A stretch of 64,000 nt of DNA from Podospora pseudocomata. Lineage: Eukaryota > Ascomycota > Sordariomycetes > Sordariales > Podosporaceae. A program made the translations under genes and the position numbers. Positions 36,938-48,297 of this stretch are shown here, in pieces (within the stretch, counting starts at the first letter, position 1; each line of letters starts with the position of its first letter). Where the stretch lies: positions 3,782,001 to 3,846,000 of the forward strand of contig NC_085890.1 in assembly GCF_035222375.1 (NCBI RefSeq). Reading direction: 5' to 3'. The notes beneath the pieces were generated by a model. That model saw only the letters and a program-made list of their open reading frames with translations, ran no database searches and was not told the DNA's origin.

Positions 36938-39900
36938 ATGACCCTCACCCAGCAGCAAGCTATCCATTTGGTTCAGAGCATTGCCGACGACCATGGCCAT
37001 CTCGATGAGAAAACACTCGCTACAATGAACGCGGGCACCCGCTTGAAGGTTGAGAGAGCTTTGCTGGCAAAAGACCAACTTATTGGTCAGAGTGTTATTA
37101 CGCAAGTATCTTCCCATGGTACATTATTGGAAGGCAGTGGCTTACCTTCTCAACGTTACAGCCTGGCCAGAGAACTGTACTCCAAGGATGTTCGTTTCAT
37201 CTTTGAACTGCTTCAGAACGCTGACGACAATCACTTCAACCATGCGAAATCCAGCGGGCAAGAACCGTATGTCGCTTTCTTTATTTATCACGACAAAATC
37301 GTCATCGACTGTAACGAAGATGGCTTCACCGAAGAAAACCTACGGGCCATCTGTAGTGTCGGTAAGAGCTCGAAGCATGGCGCTCAAGGATACATTGGTG
37401 AGAAGGGAATCGGATTCAAGTCCGTCTTCAAGGTTGCTTGGAAAGTTCATGTTCAGTCGGGACCCTTTTCCTTTTGTTTTATCCACAGATCAGGTGACTC
37501 CGGTATGGGCATGATTTCACCGGAGTGGCATCAATCCGAGGACTCGACGAGGCCTCCTACCGGCATCACCAGAATGACCTTCACCCTGCACAACAACCTT
37601 GATCAGAAGCTACAGGCAGCCCAACGTCAAAGCATCGTGAACGAGTTCAAAGACCTTCAGCCAGCCATGCTGCTGTTCCTAAAGAAGTTGAGACGCATAG
37701 AAGTACATCTCTTCGATGTCGAGGGAACCAAGGAGAGTCATTCTGCCATGTCTCTGTCTGCGCCAGTCGATATATCGAATCGAGCCGTCCTCACAACCAC
37801 AAAGACAACTCACAGTTCTGAGCCCAAGACGTTCAGTCATCACTACCATGTCACAAAGCTGTGGGCAACGGGCCTTGCCAGGAACGAGAACCGCAAATAT
37901 TCACCAGCAGAGGAGTCCTCGAAAGCTTACTCTCGGACAGAGGTCGTCCTTGCGTTCCCTTTGACTGACCAGTCCGTACCCATCATCGAGCCTCAGGATA
38001 TTTTTGCTTTTCTACCGATCCGCAAGATTGGGTTCAATGTCAGTCCCCCACAGCTGAGCAGGCTCCCAAGTCGATAAGATCTGACCCCGATTTCTACCTA
38101 CAGTTTCTGATTCATACTGATTTTGTCACAATGGCAAATCGGGAAGACATTGTCACGAGCTCACAACGTAACAAAGATTTACGTCGGTATCTAGCTCAGG
38201 CCTTCGTTACCGCAGCCGAGCAGATGTGCGAGCATCCTCAGCTTCAGTTCCAGTGGATGCGATACCTACCTCGTCTATCGGGTAACCATTGGGATTCATT
38301 TTGGTCTGAGTTCTCTAGAATATTGCAGAAAGAGATCAAGAAGGTGGATGTGATCATACCTTTTGCGTCGATGACCCCTCGGCCCCTGACTGCTCTTAAA
38401 CAGTGGCCCTCTAAGATCTCGTGGCTGGGCCACCTTGAACGCCCCGTCTTCGAGGACTTGCCTAAAAAGAAGGCGGCATACGTTTCACTTGAGTATCAGG
38501 ATTCTGACCTTTCTATTCTCAGGGACTACGGGATGAAATATCTGTCTTCGGTCGACCTCATTTCAAGAGCCGAGGCTGACCTTAGGAGTCGCTCTTCAAA
38601 GATGAAGAGCCCTCAGACGGACGCTAAGTGGCATTCGCTGGCTGCCAAACTTCTGAAAAGGGGGCTGAGAAATCTCGAGTACGAGGGGGAAATCAAGGCT
38701 CTGGATCTTCTGCCACTCTCTGATGGAAGTTGGACAAGCGTTACCAAAGGAGGAAGTGTTTACTTCCCCACGACAACAGAGGGTTTCTCAATACCGGCGG
38801 AGCTGGGTCTCAAGTTCATCAAAGCTGATGCCGCAGTTCAACCTGAAAGGAATGCACTGTTTAAGGCTCTTGGTGTTCTCTCTGCGTCATCTGACCACAT
38901 TCGATCTTTGGTCATTGGGTTCCAAGCTAAGCACAGGCCCTCCTCTCGTGAGACCTCTGTGGACATGCTCCGGTTTCTATATTTGACACACCCTCCGGAT
39001 GCATCTTTGGGCGTTTACGATGTGATCTGGGTGAAATCTTCCAGTTACTTGGATCTTAAGCCGACGGCAAACGACGTTTACTTCGAAGACGAGTCAGATC
39101 CCTACGGTCCTGCGGCCCTTGGGCTCAAGGTCAACTTTCTTCACCCACATTACCTACAAGAACCCCCGCAAACACCCGAAGACGCCACTCGCGCTGGTGA
39201 AGATGCGGCCAGAGGCTGGAGGAATTGGTTGGAACAACACATTGGTATCCGAACACGGCTGAGATTAGCAACAAAAGACGTCCCAAATGGGAAACCAGCC
39301 TTGTCAGAGGAGATTTTACATGTTGCAGAGCACCAGCCAACTAAATTCATCGGGTTACTTCACCATCTTTGGGAATACGATGGGGAAGGTCTAGCGTCCA
39401 ATAAAACCCTTTGTCGACACCTGGGTAGATTGGAGGTTCTCTGTGAAGGGGGTAGTCGAGAGCCTCTCAAAAACACTATTTTGCCCACCCCAAAGTTGAG
39501 GAAATTGTCTCAGCGATATTTGGAGCCATCCCATGGCTCCAGATTCTTGCAACTCGAGATTAGCCTGGCCAACACGATAGGCAGCTGGAATTTCTTGGCC
39601 AAATTCAATATCATTATGGATGATGATCTGCTTTTCTACTTGATCATACTGAGGAGTATAGCGTTGAAAGCAGCATCTCTATTGATGAAGCCTTCTCGGA
39701 TCCTGCGGCTATATGCGGCGATTCAAGCCAAGTGTCTGGTCAGCAATGATATTTCCGAGGCCCTTGAACATGTGAGGTAAGATTATCATCGTTGACCAGC
39801 CCGCAACAACGAACCCGCTGACAAGCCTTTAGGCGCGTTTTCGCAGATTCTCCTCTCACGTACATTCCTTCTACTCCCGGAGAATTTGGCACCTCTCCGC

Positions 39901-42786
39901 AATGGGTGGTAGCGACGCGGAGCTGTCTGCTTGATGCGCCAGCCGACATGAGGCATAGGCTACCACTTGACGCATTGTATAGCCAGGCCTTTTCGGATGA
40001 TGCTAGCAAGTCTTTGTCCACAGTTTTGACATTTTTCCGTGAAACTGTCAAAGTTTCATCCTGCGATCATATGGCTTTTGTCCTTGAGTTGCAACACTTG
40101 AAGGTTAACAACTGTATGGATATGCCACTCATTCGAAGCCACTACAAGAGGCTCCGAAAGTGTATTTCATCGAAAGAAGACGATATAGAGGAGGTCAGGA
40201 AGTGGGTTGCGGACAAAGCGTTGGTATTCTACCAGCCATGCAATGACGGCGAGCCCACGTGGTACAGCCCAGCTGACTGTGTCTGGTCGACCGAGGCGGG
40301 ACTCCGCGGTAAGGCCAATCTGCGTGAGCAGTACCCTGACTTGAAAGAGTTCTTCGTGGACCTGATTGGGGTTGACTTGCTCAAAATCAACATGATATAC
40401 GAGTTGCTCCTGCGACTAGACACCAACAGTCGCGTCGATTATCAAGAAGCAAAGACGCAACTCCTTGCCTTCAGCAGCCTTCTCCCGATGGCACCAGAAG
40501 AATTGTTGAAGACCATGAAGCCAAAGAAGCTTGTGAAGCAAAACTGCTTGCCAGTTACTTGTCCGGATGTGGGAGAGAAGCTTGTCGGCGCCGCCACCGA
40601 TTTCATGATTATTGACCGCCAGGGGCCGATGGCAGAATTTCGGCACCAGGTAAGGGTGCTGGACTTTGACATGGAAGAGGTGCATGATTTGCAGGCTTTT
40701 ATCGAGTGGGCTGGTCTTACGGGGCGGTACCTTTCGAAGATGGTACGGGAGGTGCCTTGTCTTGGGGCTGGGCCAAAGGTTCCCATCGGCAACCCTTTGT
40801 TCGATATCAGAAAGAAGGCACATGAGATTTTGAGGTGAGATTTACCTTCTATATCAACCTTTGACCGAACATTCAGCATACTGACTCCCTGTTGTAGGGT
40901 GGCCAAGTTCTTTCGCAGTCCACGGTATCAAGAGGGCAATGGGTGTAAGCTCTATGCGCAGCTGCGTGGGGCACAGACCTGGGAGACAGACGACATTTCC
41001 GCACAGCTTGTCCTGGAAATGGATGGGGAAAGCTATGTTGTGCCGCTGGAAAAGAGCGATATGTACATCGCCGAAGAAGGCGAGGAAGGGGAGACCTCTC
41101 CACCATCCTGCTTGACGATCTATATCCCGCATGACGAGACTGATCAGGATGTTTGCATCCAGCACAAATTGCCTTACAAGTTGATGGAGTGGATTATGAC
41201 GGATCCCGGGACGGGAAAGACGAAGCCGGTGGATGGGAGAGCGGTCAGGGTGGTTACGGCGGTTTTGAATGCCAAGTTTGCGTCGTTGCCGCGAATTCTG
41301 GAGCGTGAAGGAGTTCATGATGTTGATGTTCCTGCTTTGGTAGAAGACCTTGATGAAGACGAGGATGAGAGTGTCCCAGAGGCTGAGGAGAATGTTGGTG
41401 TCCTCGAAGACGACGTTCAGGAAAGCCTTGGAGATGATGAGGAAGGCGATGTATACGAGGGAGATGACGTCTTTGATGGCGTCGAGGGGCTGTCTAATAT
41501 TGGCCCGGAAGAGGCTGCCCACGTGTTTGAGGGAGACGACGTCTTTGATGATGTCGAATACTCTGATCATGACGAGATTGCTCAGGACGATTTTGCTGCA
41601 CACGAAAACGGGTTTGTCGATGAGGACGAGTACGCTGATGCGGATCAGATCTTGGATGAAGTTGAGCGTGAACTTGATGGTTTGAGCATTGAACCACGCA
41701 CCCCCCCCAGATCGGTCGCGGTATTGTCATCCTCACCATCAACACCTGCGGGTCGTGGCATAATCTACACACCACTTGGAACGGAACCCGAAACACCTCT
41801 CAGAGTCCCTGCCAACCCCCGAAATGCGCGCTGGTCTCCGAGCGGGGATTTTGCGACTCCTCAGACAGGATACTTTCAGCCATCCCCAAACTGGAGGTCA
41901 GGACCCCGGGAACTAAACTCTACTCCAAGCTCAAGCACGCAGCAGTATCGGGAACTCTTGAGCCACATGATATCAGCTGGCCAGCAGTTGCGATTCCCAG
42001 ACTTCGGCAACCTCGACATATCACCTTTGAGAGGCCAACTCCCCCCCACCAAAGATACTGCAAACCCGCTCTGGAGGTTCTTGACTTGGCAACAGGGTGC
42101 CGCCGGTGAGCTCTTTGTAAGTTGGCTGCCTGATATCTAACTATATCTCGAACTGCGCTGACATTTACTCTCTTATGCGGCTAGATTCTTGAACTTCTCA
42201 AGACACTGGAGCCCAAACTGCCAGGTTTCTGCGCAGAGGTCAACTGGACGAGCAGGCTCCGAGACCGTGTCACTGTTCATCCAACCTATGCCAACCTAGA
42301 CACTTGGTCAGGGTTTAATGAGACATCCGACCTTGAATATTTCGATGACACTGGCGCTTTCACGACGCTCCTGACCGAAAAAGGGTACCTTCCTCGATCG
42401 TCCAACACCGGCGAGCAAGCCGGGAACCCGATGCAGCCGAAGAAGTACTACATTGAAGTGAAGTGCACATCTCAGGGCTGTGACGAGCCATTTTACATGA
42501 GCTCTGGCCAGTATAACAAGGTACGTTTTCTTTTTCCTCGTTGTCAACATTATCATTCGGAGATTCGTGAGAGACAGAGATGTCACACAAACAACTGACA
42601 TTTTGTTTCCGAAATTAGATGCAGGCAATCTGCGAACAAAAAGGCGCTGTGTACATTATCTTTCGAGTGTTTAACATCTACACTGACAGGATCGATGTCA
42701 GGCTGTTTGTGGACCCTGCTACGCTTGAGAGGCAGGGGTTGTTGAGGTTCTCGCCGGAGAGGTATAGTGTTAGGGCGACGCCATAG
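36938..42786 (+). CDS. giant GHKL (Hsp90/sacsin-like) ATPase with C-terminal DUF3883/NOV nuclease-fold domain
   Basis: 1,832 residues from six exons: 36938-38038, 38104-39776, 39833-40834, 40898-42116, 42185-42520 and 42619-42786 (introns 65, 56, 63, 68 and 98 nt). The GHKL ATPase is N-terminal: N-box ELLQNADDN (90-98), G1 NEDGF (126-130) and G2 GEKGIGFKSVF (154-164), all intact. The first join rebuilds the sacsin-like KIGFNFLIHTDFV. A long middle region has no recognised motif. Near 1450-1560 there is a very acidic linker with a twofold GDDVFDxVE repeat. The C terminus is DUF3883 as in plant NO VEIN: GAAGELF, SDLEYFDDTGAF, then YYIEVKCTS with Glu1756-x-Lys1758 and SSGQYNK, a PD-(D/E)XK-like pattern. 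DUF3883 also occurs in bacterial restriction-type loci. ATP-gated nucleic-acid binding or cleavage is inference; the substrate is unknown. Confidence 0.9.
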
Positions 42787-42998
42787 GATAGGCGGCGACT
42801 GTCTCGAGCTGTCTCACAAGGAAACACTTGTCGGATCAGCAAGCGGAATTCGGTTGCCGTCCAACCTTCTGGCGATCTTTATTGCCAATTTACAGGGGCC
42901 TTCAGTGCTGTAGAGTGGTTTGAACTGGAGATAGTATATAATACACCGGCATGATCAAGCACAAACTCACCAAAAAGGAGCAAACAATCTGTGAAGAG

Positions 42999-43017
42999 AG
43001 TAGGTAGTATACCTACT
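42999..43017. repeat. short inverted repeat downstream of the tRNA
   Basis: Arms AGTAGGT (42999-43005) and ACCTACT (43011-43017) around a 5-nt loop. It lies just past the tRNA T-run, between the tRNA and the ATPase gene's 3' end. Possibly a terminator-like fold, or chance. Confidence 0.35.
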
Positions 43018-43032
43018 GTAGAAGGTAGGTTG

Positions 43033-43039
43033 AAAAAAA
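43033..43039 (-). terminator. Pol III T-run terminator of tRNA-Gly
   Basis: Seven consecutive T on the minus strand, starting 14 nt after the tRNA 3' end, as expected for RNA polymerase III termination. Confidence 0.8.
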
Positions 43040-43052
43040 CTAACGGCGCAAT

Positions 43053-43137
43053 TGCGCGATCCGGGATTCGAACCCGGGTCCCTCGCTTGTCCACATGAGA
43101 TGGGAAGCGAGGATTCTAACCACTAAACTAACCGCGC
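43053..43137 (-). tRNA. tRNA-Gly (anticodon CCC) with 13-nt intron
   Basis: Folds by eye into a full cloverleaf. The acceptor stem GCGCGGT pairs with ATCGCGC, with discriminator A. The D stem GTTT pairs with GAAT (with wobble). The anticodon stem CTCGC pairs with GCGAG; the loop is TTCCCA plus the nucleotide after a 13-nt intron placed one base 3' of the anticodon, the canonical position. The T arm is CCGGG-TTCGAAT-CCCGG. Mature length is 72 nt plus CCA, which is not encoded. Anticodon CCC reads GGG, hence glycine. A run of seven T (on the tRNA strand) follows within about 20 nt and is the Pol III terminator. Confidence 0.95.
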
Positions 43138-43807
43138 CGTATTTGGTGATTTAAGATATCTGTTGGGAGCAAATCTCCACCACATATCCGGCAGCACTTG
43201 ATGGTCTGGTGGAGTGGCGACATTTAGGGGTTTAGGGGTCGCTTTGCCATATAATACAACCACTCATTAGCTGACTGGAAGATTTCTGAGTAAGGTGGCT
43301 GGTTACACCTTTATGGTCTGGATAGTATTCTCCCACGACACCGCGTTACAATGCCGAGTCTCTGTTGTTGGGTCTATCGACGATAATCTTCGTCGATGAT
43401 CACTCACGTTTCATCAGCCACATACCCCACTCGAGCTTGTATAAACAGAAGTACCTGGGGTGTACTAAGTCTTGGGACATGTTTACAAAGGGATGAGCTC
43501 AAGATGGTTGAGATATCTGCTTCGATATGTTCCAACAAAAGAAAAGAGACGTCAAAGTCCCATGTCAAGTGAAAAAAAAAAAAAAATACAAGTACAACTC
43601 TGAGTCTTATCCTTTATTTTCCTCCCTAACCCTGTAATTAATTCCATCCAAGACCCAACGACCACCGTTTTGAATTATCACCTTCACTCAACCAACCTTC
43701 ACTGCCCGATATTCGCATAGCAGTGACGGGATATTAGACGCACCATTCTCTGAAGTCCTCCTATACCCAATCGCGTAAAAACCGCGTTGGGGATCGCAGT
43801 GCCAAGC
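43138..43807. other. intergenic, 670 bp
   Basis: tRNA upstream flank and 3' side of a secreted-protein gene. It has a poly-A tract at about 43570-43585. Nothing else was seen. Confidence 0.5.
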
Positions 43808-44276
43808 TCAAGCCTCCACCAAGGTCAGTGAAGCGATACAGGCACCGCGCAGGATTGTGTCCTTGATGGCATTACACTCAGCCTGGCGTCGGACCGGGGC
43901 TGACCTTCTAGCCTTTCTGCCCAACAAAGGACACAAAAAGTCGGTTAATTCACAGTCGTCGTCCTGCTCCTGGCGCTTGATGTTGACACCCCCCACGGAT
44001 GTGGTCACGACGGAGGAGTTGGGGTCGATGTTGAGAACTTCGCACTCCCCACTGAACACACAGCCCACGGGATCAATGAGGCACAGAGCAATGCATGGAT
44101 CGACGGCCTGGGTGGTCACCTGGCGTTCGGATTTCAAATGGCTGGGTGTTGCCGCTCTGGGGGAGGCAGGAGCAGCAATGGCTGTGCCAAAGAGGGCGAT
44201 GGTGAATACAAAAGCGAACTGATAATGGTTAGGTAGCTGGTTCCTTGAGAGTGGTTGAAGGGGGTATTACCTTCAT
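43808..44276 (-). CDS. small secreted cysteine-containing protein, two-codon first exon
   Basis: 138 residues; exon 1 is only ATG AAG (44276-44271), then a 52-nt intron (44270-44219, GTAATA donor, TATCAG acceptor) and exon 2 at 44218-43808. The splice yields MKFAFVFTIALFGTAIAAPA, a textbook signal peptide; without it the frame has no ATG before the hydrophobic core. The mature protein has eight cysteines (including DPCIALCLIDPVGC and CELTDFLCPLL) and a dibasic segment (GRKARRSAPVRR) that could be a processing site. Length and Cys content suit an effector-like or hydrophobin-sized extracellular protein, but the Cys pattern is not that of a hydrophobin (no CC pairs). No family is recognised. 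Confidence 0.75.
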
Positions 44277-45451
44277 GTTGACGGTCTTCGTGTCAGTGTC
44301 TTTGGGTGTAACGGGTGGTTTTGATGTGCTACGTGCCAAACGGAGGTGTTGCTGGAGATGAACTCAAATGATGGGGAGAAAGCTGGTGAGTGGTGTGTCT
44401 GGTTGGGCTGCTGCGAGGAGGGGAGAACAAGCTGCTTTTATCCCTCATCTTTGAGAATCAAGCCAGCGAGGTAGGTAGACACAGTGTTGCCGTAAGATCT
44501 TCAGTCTTCCAGCGTCGTGACCACGGACCACGGACTACGGACTACGGTGATTGCCAGAGTCAGTCCGGAGTAACTTTCTTTTGCAGAACTGCAAGTTTGT
44601 GCTGTGATGTCTCAGTCAGCTGAAGATGATCATCACAATCACAACCCCAACACTGGAGCTTGTTTCTACTTCGCCGAGAGGGTCTGACCGCGGACCCATC
44701 TGACGCGACGGAAATTGCAAGAGCTGAGAAGTTTTCGCGTCAGTTTCGGGATGAACTTATACTCTGCTCTGGCGCTTCGATCAACCATCACACAGCGTTC
44801 GCCATGATTGATAGGAAAAATGAAGGTGTGTTCCTGTGCTCCCCCGGCTACCCATGTCTGCAACAAGAAAGTGCTGACCAAAACTTTTAGCCCGGCATCC
44901 TTACCGCCGCTTCTCTATCGACGACGGGCCTGGACATCAGCGGCGCCATCATCGCCTCCGACACTCACTACCGCGACGGGAGGTAGTTTTGTCCAACCTC
45001 ACTCGGATCAGAGAGACGTGTTTCTCTTTTGGCGTCCAAGGACAATACTGGTGGTATCTTTGGCAGGTTGGAATATTAGTTTGCGGCGAAGAAAATGGAG
45101 GGAAATGAGAATCGCGTTTAGGAAGGTTGAGGGGATAGAGAAGACACTGGCGGGGGGACATCGTCTGAACGACAAGCGTGTATCTACGTCTCTGCTTAAA
45201 TGATAATTGGACAGGGAAAACTCTCGATTGGTACAGGAATGCATCATGCACCAAACACAGTGTTTGAATGAGGTCTTGCGAATGGCTTCGCCGCTCACCA
45301 AAGAGGGGCTTGCCATTTCCGACCAATCGTGTGTGTGCATTTGGCGCGTAGGCAAGCATAAGAGGCAACCAACCATTCCTAGTCACACATAAAGAGACAA
45401 CATTTGAGCTCTCTCTTCTCTGCATACAGAAATCGTTCTCCAAACAAGACA
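44277..45451. other. divergent intergenic region, 1.18 kb
   Basis: Lies between the secreted-protein start and the hydrolase start. It contains a short imperfect tandem of CCACGGACTA-like words at about 44520-44545. Open frames (44808-45203 plus, 44949-45473 minus) overlap each other and lack any family signal. Confidence 0.5.
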
Positions 45452-46279
45452 ATGCCCTCATCAAGCCCCGCAATCAACTTCCCCCCGCTCCAAACCCACA
45501 CTTACCAACACCCACACACCCACACCCTGATCTTCCTCCACGGGCGCGGTGACAAAGTCCCTTCCTTTCTCACCGCCCTCTCGGCATGGGAGTCCTCCAC
45601 CGCCCTGACGCTCCGAACTGCCTTCCCCACCTTCCGCCTGGTCTTCCCTCAAGCACCCCTCCGCCCCGTCGCAGCAGCAGCCGCCGCAAAGGGCGAAAGA
45701 CTTGAATGGAACCAGTGGTTTGACGTCTGGAACACCAACGACTTTTCCGACAATGAAGAGCTCCAAGCTGAGGGGCTGAGAGAATCGGTCAGTGGCATCA
45801 GGGCAATGATCGACGAAGAAGCCGAGATGCTTGGAGGTCGATACGACAGGATTTTGGTAGCGGGGATCAGTATGGGGGGCGCGACGTTGATTCACACATT
45901 GTTCAACCTCGAGAAGCCGATCGGTGCCTTCTTGGGATTTTGCTGCCGATGCCCGTTTTCTGGGTCGAAGAAGACGCTGGAGCAGATGAGAGCTGTGCTG
46001 GGACTGCCTGGGACGCCACAGGGGAATGAAGTGTTGAGGAAGACGCCGATTTTGTTGGAGCATTGTATCGACGATCCGCTTGTTAGGATTGAGAGTGGGA
46101 GGAACTTGAGAGAGGTGCTGCTGAATTTTGGGGCAGAGAGATTGGAGTGGAAAGAGTATGGGACTGGAGGACACTGGTTCAAGGCGCCGGATGGGATGGA
46201 TGATGTTATTTCGTTTGTGCAAAACGTCTTGGAGGTGGTAGACAGCGGAAGCGGCAAAGATGTTGATATGGACATTTAG
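45452..46279 (+). CDS. acyl-protein thioesterase / carboxylesterase family hydrolase
   Basis: 275 residues, intronless. ATG at 45452; upstream in-frame codons begin only at a TTG. Alpha/beta hydrolase of the phospholipase/carboxylesterase (APT1) family: LIFLHGRGD near 26-34 forms the oxyanion region, the nucleophile elbow GISMGG has Ser140, the acid is in HCIDDPLV (Asp207 or 208), and the His is in GTGGHWFKAPDG (His241). The triad is complete. Family members remove palmitate from cysteine residues on proteins or hydrolyse short acyl esters in the cytosol. The divergent N terminus (PPLQTHTYQHPHTHT) and Cys-rich GFCCRCPFSG are unlike the canonical APT1, so the substrate is uncertain. It converges on the next gene with only 82 bp between stops. 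Confidence 0.92.
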   Translation: MPSSSPAINFPPLQTHTYQHPHTHTLIFLHGRGDKVPSFLTALSAWESSTALTLRTAFPTFRLVFPQAPLRPVAAAAAAKGERLEWNQWFDVWNTNDFSDNEELQAEGLRESVSGIRAMIDEEAEMLGGRYDRILVAGISMGGATLIHTLFNLEKPIGAFLGFCCRCPFSGSKKTLEQMRAVLGLPGTPQGNEVLRKTPILLEHCIDDPLVRIESGRNLREVLLNFGAERLEWKEYGTGGHWFKAPDGMDDVISFVQNVLEVVDSGSGKDVDMDI

Positions 46280-46361
46280 TAGATTAGAAAACTTGAGTTA
46301 GATTGGATACCTAGGTAAATACGAAAAATTCACTGCCGGAGACTGCTTTTTCTTTAACCCA

Positions 46362-47545
46362 TCATCTGCCTGACCCAATACTTCCACGACTCACCGGTGA
46401 AGAGCTCGTGCCCGCAACTTCACTCGACTCGAGAATAGGAGAATCAGCTGTGGTCTCACTGCCCACCATCTCACTCCCTGAAAGAGTGGGCGAATCAGCC
46501 ACCGTTTTGCCCTCTTCTGAGGATCCCTCATCAAACCCATCGCCATCTTTTACATCCATAATCTCCTGTGCAGATGCCCCCACTGGCAATTCATGTGGCC
46601 CCAAATCTTTCACACCTCTCCAGTCTTCCATCTCTTGCCGTGGTAACGTCGATATCCGGGCACTCATCTCTCCCTTCTCCCAAGTCGAAGTCTTGGATAG
46701 CGTGTCTCCCTCTTTGAAGGCGGATAGGGTTGCTTTCTTTTGCTTCCGCCGCTTGCGCAAGTGGAAATAGAGATATATAAGCCCTGCCACCAGAAGAATG
46801 GCCGAGAAAATTGGGATGACGATGATGGTAACTGTTGTTGTTAGAGAGAGAGAGGGTGGACCAGGTAGTGGAGTTGGTGTGGGGGGTGTGGTCGGTCCAG
46901 CTGAGGCGGGCGAGGAGACTGGGCCTGGTGAAGGCATTAGTATCTTTTTGGCCCGTGTGAAGTGGGATTGTGATCCTACTTCTCACCACGGAGCTGACTC
47001 GTATAACAAGTGTGCTTGTTTCTACTGCAAGATTGGAGGTCACGGCGATCTCCGTAGTTGATGTCGAAGTGAATGAACTCGTCGCTACAGGTGGTTCTGT
47101 TACCAGGACTGTGGTGGTGATCTGGGTAGTCGTCGAGCTTTCAATGCTTGTGGTGGTTGTTATGATGGATCTTGTCGAGGTTGAGGACGTCCTTGGCGCA
47201 CTCTGAATGGGAATACTGTCGCAGTATTCAACGTATTCTCCAAATGCTGGCTGCAGATAAAACTTGTTGGCATTAGTCCAGTCATCACCTTCCTTGCCCT
47301 GGTGCAAAATGCATGTCCTGCAAGCAGCAAAGTCTTTGGTGAATACAGAGTCCGTTCTGCAGAGTTCAGGCGTCTTTCGATACTTCTGAGTCTCTTCGTA
47401 TGCTCTGTCTGTGCACTTGTCAGCGTCACTCACCAAGACTATATTTCAAGCATATGGGCAACATACAACACTCTGATCGACAAAGCTCAGGGACAAAACT
47501 GGTATTGATATGTTGGGAACTTTGATCCGGGTTCTGGGGAGCCAT
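46362..47545 (-). CDS. single-pass membrane protein with Ser/Thr-rich ectodomain
   Basis: 356 residues; exons 47545-47467, 47408-46980 and 46924-46362. Introns are 58 nt (GTATGT donor) and 55 nt (GTAGGA donor, ACTAAT branch). Residues about 20-75 have six or more spaced cysteines (ELCRSEC, CRTCILHQG, VEYCDS). A Ser/Thr-rich O-glycosylation-type region follows, then Pro-rich spacer, a transmembrane helix (VTIIVIPIFSAILLVAGLIY, about 205-225), a basic stop-transfer LRKRRKQKK and a roughly 110-residue acidic, Ser-rich cytosolic tail. The layout is that of fungal wall-stress sensor or mucin-like proteins. No signal peptide is seen on the chosen first exon, so the true first exon may lie further upstream. 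The choice of the second donor is the least certain splice. Confidence 0.72.
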
Positions 47546-48297
47546 AATGAACGTCTAGCACCAAGGTTGGGTGTTTGAATCTAACAGAGAGGAAAACTAA
47601 AACATTCCACTGATTCACCTACATCGCGGGGGCCATTTGCATTTTGTGTTCTTGACGCAACCCTTACTGTGCCATACTGAGTTCTTGTATTTTACCCTTC
47701 ACTACGATTTGATTGTTTGGAGTCTGCGGTCTGATTGCTCCAAGGCGCCTCATGGTCACCGGCCCCCAAGTCGGCCCTCGTCCGATAACTGCCGCAGACA
47801 ATCAAGAATGAGCAGCCAATAGAGATCTAGGCCTTCCAAAGGGTCTGCTAATTAATTAAGCAAACATACTAGCGGTCATCTGGGGTTTGCAACACATCTT
47901 AACATAACGGTTCATCGGGGACACCAGATGGCGTTAAAGACAACCTGGAAGTTTCTCAGACTTGATGAAAAAGAAAAAATACAATGGGCTATCTATCCAG
48001 ACCAAATCAATTGACATTTTGAAAGATATGTCACAGATGAGCGCTTTCATCAAGCCACTGATCTGTAAGAACGGAGGTCTAATCTCTGCAAGGTGATGGG
48101 GCCTACATGTACCAGGCCAGGCAAGACCTCAAAGCTTGGGTGGGCGTTCCACAGCCACCTCCATCCCAACTAACAGGTAGATCCGTCGATCCTCCCAACG
48201 CAGGAGAGAAGAAACCCCACTTTATGTTGCTTTTTTAAAAAAACATGAACAAGTAATGCACAAAAGGCTACGTGTACAAGACCTTATGTGCTCGCTA
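47546..48297. other. intergenic, 752 bp
   Basis: 5' side of the membrane-protein gene and 3' side of the next minus-strand gene. A signal-peptide exon for the membrane protein was sought here and not found. No RNA gene was seen. Confidence 0.45.

Noticed and set aside
45461-46222. 253-codon minus-strand frame opposite the hydrolase
   Set aside because: Shadow; the plus strand carries the full Ser-Asp-His triad.
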